From Halobacteriaceae archaeon Tc-Br11_E2g27 (GTDB taxonomy: Archaea; Halobacteriota; Halobacteria; Halobacteriales; Haloarculaceae), in the NCBI GenBank assembly GCA_001564135.1, contig LKNH01000088.1, forward strand, positions 1 to 9,476: a stretch of DNA of 9,476 nt, read 5' to 3'. The notes beneath the pieces were generated by a model that saw only the letters and a list, made by a program, of their open reading frames with translations, had not been told where the DNA came from and searched no databases. The first letter of the stretch is position 1. The number at the start of each line of letters is the position of its first letter. Positions 1 to 5,678 of the stretch are shown here, piece by piece. A program made the translations under genes and the position numbers.

Positions 1-2
1 CT

Positions 3-29
3 GCTGGCTCGCGACGGAGGCGAGCCAGC
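3..29. repeat. Perfect 10-bp inverted repeat (hairpin)
   Basis: Arms GCTGGCTCGC (3-12) and GCGAGCCAGC (20-29) are exact reverse complements around a 7-base loop. The hairpin lies 16 bases beyond the stop codon of the minus-strand membrane-protein gene, so it could mark the 3' end of that transcript. It has no adjacent T-run on either strand, so it does not look like a typical archaeal U-tract terminator. Whatever lies to its left is outside the window, so it could also belong to a neighbouring gene's end. Confidence 0.5.
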
Positions 30-45
30 GCGCGCCACGTTGGAG

Positions 46-291
46 TCAGAGAAATGCCATCAAAAGCACCAGCGCAAGCAACCCATGCCAGACGGCAGCA
101 ACACCGACAACCTGTGGATGAGTAGGGGACACAGGCGGATTGCGAAAGATTGCATGATAAACAAACGGCGTGGCCGAAAGTGCACCAACTGCCAGTCCGG
201 ATGAGAGACTAATCGACAGCAACGCGCCAGCAAGGACCCCGCCAAAAAGACAGGCAGTTATCGCGATAATAATTCGGTCGTAGTACTCCAT
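46..291 (-). CDS. Small three-helix membrane protein, haloarchaeal conserved hypothetical
   Basis: This 81-residue protein is almost entirely hydrophobic. Probable transmembrane segments span residues 7-29, 31-49 and 60-80. A short polar loop, FRNPPVSPTHP (49-59), separates the second and third. The Arg-Asn-Pro-Pro loop and the MEYYDR start resemble small conserved membrane proteins of haloarchaea, but I know of no assigned function and propose none. The ATG start at 289-291 is supported by an AGGTGG Shine-Dalgarno-like stretch (299-304, minus strand) seven bases upstream. The gene is divergent from the MFS transporter with a 128-base gap, so the two could share a control region. No enzyme motif is visible. 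Confidence 0.75.
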   Translation of the reverse strand: MEYYDRIIIAITACLFGGVLAGALLSISLSSGLAVGALSATPFVYHAIFRNPPVSPTHPQVVGVAAVWHGLLALVLLMAFL

Positions 292-419
292 CAGTGGACC
301 ACCTAGTCTAGAGAAGGGAGGGGCTGGGAAAAAACCGAGTTAGTAGATACCGTTGTTTTGCTTACGAATACTCGGCACATACCGATACACACACCACGCC
401 GGGAGAACAACAGCCCGTC
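292..419. other. Divergent intergenic region between the small membrane protein and the MFS gene
   Basis: This gap should hold promoters for both flanking genes. For the minus-strand gene, a T-run (A-run on plus, about 330-335) lies roughly 40 bases upstream of its ATG and could be a TATA element with a short leader carrying the AGGTGG ribosome-binding site. For the MFS gene, the T-rich stretch around 354-362 is the best candidate, which would give a leader of about 30 bases. Neither is a strong match, and I see no clear operator palindrome. Confidence 0.3.
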
Positions 420-1631
420 GTGGACTCGACAGGTCGCGATAGAGCCCTCCTCTCGTCGGTTGTCTTTGCGGTATTGTTCGCGCAGCTCCTGCTCTATCCC
501 GGCCTTCCAGACCTCGTGGTGGCGCTGGGGGCAACACCCGCCGACTGGGCCGGTGGCGTCGACGAGATTCTCGATGCGGGTATGTGGTTTCTGACAGCGG
601 AGTTCGTCGGCGGCATCCTGGTTGTCATCCTGTGGGGCGCGCTAAGCGACGCAAGCGGCGTACGCGTCCCGCTGACAGCAGCGGGAGCCGCCATCGGTGC
701 ACTCTGCTATCTCCTGATTGCCCTGTTACCCTCCATCGTATCCCTCCCGTATTCGACCATTTTGGCCCTCCGGTTCGTTCAGGGAGCAGCTACAATCGGC
801 GCGTTTTCGCTGGCAATTACGACGCTGATGGATTTGGACGGTGGTCACGGACAGAATATGGGCGCAGCCGGGCTGGCAATCGGTGCGGGGGCAGCGATTG
901 GCTCACCCATTGGCGGGCAACTCTACACGGTTGGCCCGCTGGTTCCCCTCGTTGGCTCGGCAGTGCTGATGGGCTGTGCCGCGCTGCTCGTCACGCAGGT
1001 GACCGACCGAACACCAGGAACGGCAACGAGCGTCACCGCCTCGCTTACAAACCTCCGAACGGTCCCCGAACTCATGCTCCCGTATGCACTCGGCTTTATC
1101 GACCGCATGACAGCCGGCTTTTTTGCCCTCGTGGGAACAGTCTATTTTCAGGCGACGTTCGACCTCGGAGCGGCGGAAACCGGTATCCTTCTCGGGGCAT
1201 TCTTTGTCCCGTTCGCGCTGTTGCAGTACCCACTTGGCAGACTGTCGGACCGGATTGGTCGGGTGATTCCAGTCGCGATTGGCTCGCTTGCCTACGGCGG
1301 GGCGGTCATCTCCGTCTTCTATGCACCGACTCCGGTGACTGCGGGACTGTTGATGGCACTCGTCGGCGTCCTCGGTGCGCTGGTTGCACCAGCGACGATG
1401 GCACTCGTCACTGATCTCGCCGATGAACGGACACGCGGTGCTGCAATGGGCGGGTTCAACGTGTTCGGCAGTCTTGGCTTTCTTGGCGGGTTCGTCATCG
1501 GTGCGACGGTCGCCGCAAGCTATGGCTTCAAAGCAGCATTTTTCGTGGTTGGCGTTGCGGAGATAGCAATCGCAGTCGTTGCACTCCCAGTATTGCTCCG
1601 TCTGGATATTCCGGCGCTACCGTGGCGGTGA
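420..1631 (+). CDS. Major facilitator superfamily transporter
   Basis: This 403-residue polytopic membrane protein has about 12 hydrophobic helices, the usual MFS length. The loop after helix 2 carries an MFS motif A-like sequence (GALSDASGVRVPL, 73-85). The pseudo-repeat in the second half is a better match (GRLSDRIGRVIPV, 273-285). The stretch GAAIGSPIGG (about 157-166) resembles motif C of drug/proton antiporters, so a proton-coupled efflux role is plausible. The substrate cannot be read from the sequence. The start is GTG at 420: the frame has no ATG or GTG between the upstream stop (342-344) and this codon, and it leaves a short polar N-terminus before helix 1. The gene is probably monocistronic, since the next gene starts 85 bases downstream. 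Confidence 0.88.
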   Translation: MDSTGRDRALLSSVVFAVLFAQLLLYPGLPDLVVALGATPADWAGGVDEILDAGMWFLTAEFVGGILVVILWGALSDASGVRVPLTAAGAAIGALCYLLIALLPSIVSLPYSTILALRFVQGAATIGAFSLAITTLMDLDGGHGQNMGAAGLAIGAGAAIGSPIGGQLYTVGPLVPLVGSAVLMGCAALLVTQVTDRTPGTATSVTASLTNLRTVPELMLPYALGFIDRMTAGFFALVGTVYFQATFDLGAAETGILLGAFFVPFALLQYPLGRLSDRIGRVIPVAIGSLAYGGAVISVFYAPTPVTAGLLMALVGVLGALVAPATMALVTDLADERTRGAAMGGFNVFGSLGFLGGFVIGATVAASYGFKAAFFVVGVAEIAIAVVALPVLLRLDIPALPWR

Positions 1632-1716
1632 GGAAAAACCAACAATTGTCAGCATATACACCGCAATATTCACGCAGGGGAAAACAATCAAGACAGCGGC
1701 GCGGTATTATTGACGT

Positions 1717-2091
1717 ATGTCAGATAAAGAAACGCCCGTTTCAGAGATTATGTCGGCTCCTGTCGAGACGATAACCCGTGAAGCGACTGCAAGCGAGGCC
1801 GCAGAGCGGATGCGCGAACAGGATATCAACTCGTTGCTCGTCACGACAAGTCCGCCGGGAATCCTCACGAGTACGGATATCCTCGATGCCGTTGCGGAAG
1901 GGAAAAACACTGCGGAGCTGTCGGTGACAGACCTGATGACCGAATCAGTCGAGACGATTCCCCCCGAACTGCGCGTCGGTGATGCTGCCGAGATGATGAC
2001 GACTTTCGGCATTAAACACCTTCCAATCGTCGAAGATGGCGATTACGTGGGAATGATTTCGTCGACGGATATCGCGGCCCAGCTTTCCTGA
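1717..2091 (+). CDS. Stand-alone tandem CBS-domain protein
   Basis: This 124-residue soluble acidic protein consists of two CBS domains and nothing else. CBS1 spans about residues 7-62 and CBS2 about 69-124. Each ends in the typical nucleotide-binding signature, GILTSTDILDAV (48-59) and GMISSTDIAAQL (112-123), where the Ser/Thr and Asp usually contact adenosyl-nucleotide ribose and phosphate. Such pairs (Bateman modules) sense AMP, ATP or SAM and usually control a partner protein, which is not identified here. The ATG at 1717 follows no obvious Shine-Dalgarno, and no convincing TATA box sits at leaderless distance. The stop lies 59 bases before rtcB. The genes point the same way, but rtcB appears to have its own promoter, so co-regulation is uncertain. 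Confidence 0.9.
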   Translation: MSDKETPVSEIMSAPVETITREATASEAAERMREQDINSLLVTTSPPGILTSTDILDAVAEGKNTAELSVTDLMTESVETIPPELRVGDAAEMMTTFGIKHLPIVEDGDYVGMISSTDIAAQLS

Positions 2092-2120
2092 CCGGTATAG
2101 CGCTCGTTTCCTCTCAAACC

Positions 2121-2125
2121 TTTTT
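2121..2125 (+). promoter_or_regulatory. Candidate TATA element for rtcB
   Basis: A TTTTT run preceded by AAACC lies 26-30 bases upstream of the rtcB ATG at 2151, the spacing expected for leaderless initiation. The same T-run could instead act as a U-tract end for the CBS transcript, as it lies about 30 bases past that stop codon. Confidence 0.4.
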
Positions 2126-2150
2126 CACCGTTGCTGAGCGATATACGGAT

Positions 2151-5033
2151 ATGACTACCTTCGACGCTGGCGACATTACCCTAGAGCAGATTCGGGAGTT
2201 CGTCTGGGAGATTCCACAGGAAGGCGATATGCGCGTTCCTGCGCGGGTGCTCGCAAGCGAGGCACTCCTTGAAGAGATTGCCGAGGATAAGACGCTCGAA
2301 CAGCTCAAAAATACGACTCACCTCCCCGGTATCCAGAAATACGCCCTCTGTATGCCCGATGGCCATCAGGGGTATGGCTTTCCGGTCGGTGGTGTTGCGG
2401 GAATCGATGCCGAAAACGGCTGTATTAGCCCTGGAGCGGTCGGTTACGATATTAATTGCCTTCCTGAAGATACAGATGTTCGCCTCTCATTTGGGCGGCG
2501 AATGCCGATTGCACAACTCAAACAACAGTTCGAACAGGAACAAGCAATCGTTGCTGGGTCTGAGTTAACGCCTTCAGAGATACAGTTATTCACTGAATCG
2601 GGTGAAAAGCCAGTGTTTGAAATTACCACCTCAACTGGTGAGTCGATTGAAGCGACAGCGGACCATCCATTCTTGACTCCCTCAGGAATGGTGGAGTTGC
2701 AGAAACTTGAACCAGAAGATTCCGTATATATTCAGCCGTTCACAGGACTGCCCCATCAGGAACCGCTAGAAAAGACGATTCTGACCGAAGCTGATTTTGA
2801 AGAGTATAATCATCAAATTCAACAGGTGTTGAACAATCGCGGGTTACTTCCATTATCGACGGCTGATGAGACATTCCATCATCTCCTCAAAGTTCTTGGA
2901 TTTTTCACCGGAGATGGGTCATTTGGCGGTGAAGGACAGACATGGTTCTACGGTGAACCGGAAGATCTCGAGCAAATCAGAGAGGACATCAAAAAAATAG
3001 GGTTCAAGCCCTCACGGATCTATTCGCGTGAAAGGAACCATGAAATTGACGGGAAGAAATTTGAGGCGACGGAATACAGCTTCAAAACTACGTCAAAAGC
3101 GCTCCGCCTACTGTTACAAAAGCTAGGCGCGCCAGTCGGAGAAAAAATAACGTCCGGTTTCGAGACACCAGAATATTTCGAGTTGTTGAAACCGTGGCAG
3201 AAAGCACTCTACTATTCGGCATATTTTGGTGCCGAGATGAGTGTGCCAGCAGCACAACACGACAAGAACCTCTACTGTCCCAAAGTTTCACAGAACCGAT
3301 CGGCTGAAACGGTTGCACAAGGACGACAATTCCTTCAAGATATGAAGACGTTTTTACAAAATATCGGAATAAAAACAAACTCTATCGAGGAGTTCGAGAC
3401 AAATTCAAATCGGGAAACCGACGTAGTTCGGCTTCGTTTGGGTGTAAAAAACGACTCCAGCAACTTGATTCGTTTCTTTTCAACAGTTGGATACAGATAC
3501 AATAGAAAAAAACAACGGTTGGCGGTAAAGGCGATTCAGTATCTGAAAAAGAAGGAAAGAGCAATCGAAAGACGGGAACAGATTGCAACTACTGCACGAA
3601 CGCTTTCAGATGGCGGCATGAAGCCACGAGAAATTAAAAAACAGTTTGATATCAACGACCGCTTTATTGAACGAAGTCTATGGTCTGGTCGAGCAGGCCA
3701 ACCCAGACCTGATAAACAGTTCCCTGGGTTCGAAAAATTCTGTCAGGACTGTATGGTACGGGATAATTTGACAGTTGAAGCAGAAATTACCGATATAACA
3801 AAAAAAGGAAGCCGCCCGGTATACGACCTCGGAGTTGCGCATGAGGCACACAACTTTCTTGCAGACCAATTTGTTGTTTCAAATTGCGGCGTGAGATTGC
3901 TGAAAACAAACCTCACTTACGATGCTGTTCAGGGATACGAACAGGAACTGGTCGAGAGGCTGTTCGAAGCAATTCCGAGCGGTCTCGGCGGTGGCGGTAT
4001 CGTCGAGGATGCACCGGTCGAGGAGATTCTCGAACGCGGCGTCGAGTGGGCTGTCGAACATGGACACGGAATCGAGTCCGACCTGGCTCACTGCGAAGAC
4101 GAGGGATTCAGACCGGAAGCGAATGCCGACGCCGTGTCACAGAAAGCAATCGACCGCGGGCGAAACCAGGCCGGCAGTCTCGGCAGCGGCAATCACTTTC
4201 TCGAAGTCCAGCGCGTGACGGATATCTATCGCGACGGCGTTGCCCGTGAATTTGGCCTCGAAGCCGACCAGATTGTCGTCATGATACACTGTGGCTCGCG
4301 TGGTCTGGGCCATCAGGTCTGTACGGATTACCTGCGAAAGATAGAACAGACCCATCAGGGCCTGCTCAACCAACTGCCCGACAAAGAACTGGCGGCAGCG
4401 CCCGCAGGGTCGAAACTTGCAGCGGATTATTACGGAGCCATGTGTGCAGCGATTAACTTTGCGTGGGTTAATCGACAACTCATCATGCACCGAACACGCG
4501 AGGTGTTTGCTGACGTGTTCGACCGGCCATGGGAAGAGATGGAGATGGAACTGCTCTACGATGTGGCTCACAACATCGCCAAAAAGGAGCGCCACGAAAT
4601 CGACGGCGAGGAGCGCGAACTTTACGTTCACCGCAAAGGAGCCACACGGGCGTTCCCAGCAGGTCGCCCTGAACTCCCACCGGTCTACCGTGACGTGGGC
4701 CAGCCAATCCTTATCCCCGGCAGTATGGGAGCAGGGAGCTACATCCTGCGCGGGGGTGAACACTCCATCGAGGAGACGTTCGGCTCGACCGCTCACGGAG
4801 CCGGTCGGTTGATGTCCCGGACGCAGGCAAAAAGCCAGTACTGGGGCGAAGATGTGATGGACGACCTGCGCGAGCAGGACCGAATCTACGTCAAGGCTCA
4901 GAGCGGTGCAACGGTCGCCGAGGAGGCACCCGGCGTCTACAAGGATGTTGACGAGGTGGTGCAGGTCTCGGATGCGTTAGGGATTGGCGACCGCGTCGCC
5001 CGGACCTATCCAGTGTGTAATATCAAAGGCTAG
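2151..5033 (+). CDS. rtcB: RNA-splicing ligase RtcB precursor containing an in-frame intein
   Basis: The 960-residue precursor comprises an N-extein (1-102), an intein (103-578) and a C-extein (579-960). The spliced product is 484 residues, a normal RtcB length. RtcB is the GTP- and Mn-dependent ligase that joins 2',3'-cyclic-phosphate and 5'-OH RNA ends. In archaea it seals tRNA exons after endonuclease cutting. The motifs are intact: metal ligand Asp100 in GYDIN; Cys579 in CGVR; Asn681-His682 in GSGNHFLEV; His713 in HCGSRGLGHQ; His807 in VAHNIA; and His882 in AHGAGR, the residue expected to be guanylylated. After subtracting the intein, the histidines fall at 206, 237, 331 and 406, close to the Pyrococcus enzyme's 203, 234, 329 and 404. 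The C-terminus ends in the family's -IKG. The ATG start gives a full-length N-terminus. No archease gene is visible nearby. Catalysis must await splicing, because the intein separates two metal ligands. Confidence 0.96.
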   Translation: MTTFDAGDITLEQIREFVWEIPQEGDMRVPARVLASEALLEEIAEDKTLEQLKNTTHLPGIQKYALCMPDGHQGYGFPVGGVAGIDAENGCISPGAVGYDINCLPEDTDVRLSFGRRMPIAQLKQQFEQEQAIVAGSELTPSEIQLFTESGEKPVFEITTSTGESIEATADHPFLTPSGMVELQKLEPEDSVYIQPFTGLPHQEPLEKTILTEADFEEYNHQIQQVLNNRGLLPLSTADETFHHLLKVLGFFTGDGSFGGEGQTWFYGEPEDLEQIREDIKKIGFKPSRIYSRERNHEIDGKKFEATEYSFKTTSKALRLLLQKLGAPVGEKITSGFETPEYFELLKPWQKALYYSAYFGAEMSVPAAQHDKNLYCPKVSQNRSAETVAQGRQFLQDMKTFLQNIGIKTNSIEEFETNSNRETDVVRLRLGVKNDSSNLIRFFSTVGYRYNRKKQRLAVKAIQYLKKKERAIERREQIATTARTLSDGGMKPREIKKQFDINDRFIERSLWSGRAGQPRPDKQFPGFEKFCQDCMVRDNLTVEAEITDITKKGSRPVYDLGVAHEAHNFLADQFVVSNCGVRLLKTNLTYDAVQGYEQELVERLFEAIPSGLGGGGIVEDAPVEEILERGVEWAVEHGHGIESDLAHCEDEGFRPEANADAVSQKAIDRGRNQAGSLGSGNHFLEVQRVTDIYRDGVAREFGLEADQIVVMIHCGSRGLGHQVCTDYLRKIEQTHQGLLNQLPDKELAAAPAGSKLAADYYGAMCAAINFAWVNRQLIMHRTREVFADVFDRPWEEMEMELLYDVAHNIAKKERHEIDGEERELYVHRKGATRAFPAGRPELPPVYRDVGQPILIPGSMGAGSYILRGGEHSIEETFGSTAHGAGRLMSRTQAKSQYWGEDVMDDLREQDRIYVKAQSGATVAEEAPGVYKDVDEVVQVSDALGIGDRVARTYPVCNIKG
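2457..3884 (+). mobile_element. Intein with LAGLIDADG-type homing endonuclease inside RtcB
   Basis: This is a 476-residue protein intron (precursor residues 103-578) between Asn102 and Cys579. Splicing blocks appear in order. Block A begins at nucleophile Cys103 (CLPEDTDVRL). Block B contains TADH (169-172). Block F is RPVYDLGVAHEAHNF (555-569). Block G is FVVSN (574-578), followed by extein Cys579. The penultimate residue is Ser577, not the usual His. The endonuclease region has a good first LAGLIDADG motif (VLGFFTGDG, 248-256, acidic Asp255) and a weak second (SAYFGAEM, 356-363, Glu362 with Met replacing the usual Gly). A helix-turn-helix-like stretch follows at about 477-511, then a CxxC (FCQDCM). 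Sampled lines are near 40-42% GC against about 60% in the flanking extein, and the protein is Lys-rich, which suggests acquisition separate from the host gene. Splicing activity is inferred from the intact frame and essential blocks. Confidence 0.95.
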
Positions 5034-5047
5034 CGTGTACTGACCTC

Positions 5048-5054
5048 AAAAAAA
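5048..5054 (-). terminator. U-tract terminator downstream of the pilin gene
   Basis: Seven consecutive T on the minus strand begin three bases after the pilin TAA stop, preceded by CCG. Archaeal termination commonly uses such U-tracts without a hairpin. rtcB stops only 14 bases away on the opposite strand, so the two transcripts converge here. The run is A on the plus strand and would not serve rtcB. Confidence 0.55.
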
Positions 5055-5057
5055 CGG

Positions 5058-5555
5058 TTACGGCTCATCAGGCCCGCCGGGACCACCTGGACCAGGCCCA
5101 GTATCGGGGTCCAATGGGTCTTCAGCGCCTTCTTCGTCTTCTCCCCACTGGGCGAGGACGCGTGATTCGCCGTCAGCAGGCGCGTAGGTGATTATAAACT
5201 GGTCGTCTTCCTCGACATCAGCGCCGTATGGCCCAGCATCATTCAAGAAGACCGTATCGTCATCCAGTATGGAGGCAGTTTCATCTTCCATTTCAGTGAG
5301 TTCAGCCCACGTGAAATTCCCGGCAGGCCCCTCAACGTACACCTCGTTTGCGGCGAAATCCTCGTCATCCTGATAGACGATAACGAGCTGGTCAAGCTGC
5401 TCAGCATAATCAAACGTAAACTCGACGCTATCGTCATCCGCAACGGTGTCGATGAAGACGCCAACCCCGACCGCACCGGTAACGAGCAGCGTAATGCCGA
5501 TAAGAACGGCAACACCAAGCGTTTCGGAGACCGCGCGGTTGCTGTGTGTTGCCAT
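5058..5555 (-). CDS. Type IV pilin-like secreted protein with acidic Gly/Pro tail
   Basis: Starting at the ATG at 5553-5555, this is a 165-residue protein. It opens MATHSNR then AVSETLGVAVLIG, the haloarchaeal class III signal: a short basic leader, a predicted PibD prepilin-peptidase cut after Arg7, and a hydrophobic helix (about 8-36) that would form the pilus core. The rest is a very acidic extracellular domain (about 38-140), probably beta-rich. The tail (about 140-165) is acidic, then Gly/Pro-rich (GPGPGGPGGP). An in-frame ATG at 5580-5582 would add nine residues but overlaps the probable TATA box and spoils the usual short leader, so I reject it. The gene is divergent from pilB-pilC, which suggests that its product is assembled by that machinery. 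It could be a major pilin, a minor pilin or a pilin-like surface protein. Confidence 0.85.
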   Translation of the reverse strand: MATHSNRAVSETLGVAVLIGITLLVTGAVGVGVFIDTVADDDSVEFTFDYAEQLDQLVIVYQDDEDFAANEVYVEGPAGNFTWAELTEMEDETASILDDDTVFLNDAGPYGADVEEDDQFIITYAPADGESRVLAQWGEDEEGAEDPLDPDTGPGPGGPGGPDEP

Positions 5556-5581
5556 CGTAATCAAATTTAGACGGGGAATCA

Positions 5582-5587
5582 ATAAAT
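5582..5587 (-). promoter_or_regulatory. TATA box of the pilin-like gene
   Basis: On the minus strand TTTATT lies 27-32 bases upstream of the chosen pilin ATG (5555), the expected position for a leaderless transcript. This supports the internal ATG over the one at 5582. Confidence 0.6.
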
Positions 5588-5647
5588 GTGATTCGACCGG
5601 TTACCGGAGCTGATAACGGCCAAAAAAGACTGTTTGAACGAGCCAGA

Positions 5648-5653
5648 TTTTAA
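5648..5653 (+). promoter_or_regulatory. TATA box of the pilB-pilC operon
   Basis: TTTTAA, preceded by the purine-containing stretch GCCAGA, lies 26-31 bases upstream of the ATG at 5679. It falls inside the N-terminal extension that a TTG start at 5634 would create, which argues that translation begins at 5679 on a leaderless message. Confidence 0.65.
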
Positions 5654-5678
5654 GACGGATAGCGAGCCCAGAGCGCCT

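Noticed and set aside
584..1414. A 276-codon plus-strand frame inside the MFS gene
   Set aside because: Its translation is Arg- and Cys-rich with no helices, as expected from an out-of-frame reading of a GC-rich membrane-protein gene.
1632..1716. Promoter for the CBS gene
   Set aside because: No clear TATA-like hexamer lies 26-31 bases upstream of 1717; the AT-rich patches are too far or too close to support a call.
3849..3854. Intein ending at the His-Asn in block F (AHNF)
   Set aside because: The next residue is Phe, which cannot act as the splicing nucleophile, and that junction would not restore RtcB's GYDINCGVR motif.
4137..4796. A 219-codon open frame on the minus strand inside rtcB
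   Set aside because: It is antisense to the conserved C-extein motifs of RtcB, has no recognisable family and no promoter or ribosome site, so it is a shadow of the real gene.
5556..5582. Upstream ATG extending the pilin by nine residues
   Set aside because: It overlaps the TATA box and would place the prepilin cleavage site after 16 residues instead of the usual short leader.
5634..5678. TTG start extending pilB by 15 residues
   Set aside because: A TATA box at 5648-5653 lies within the extension at the right distance for a leaderless transcript beginning at the ATG at 5679.
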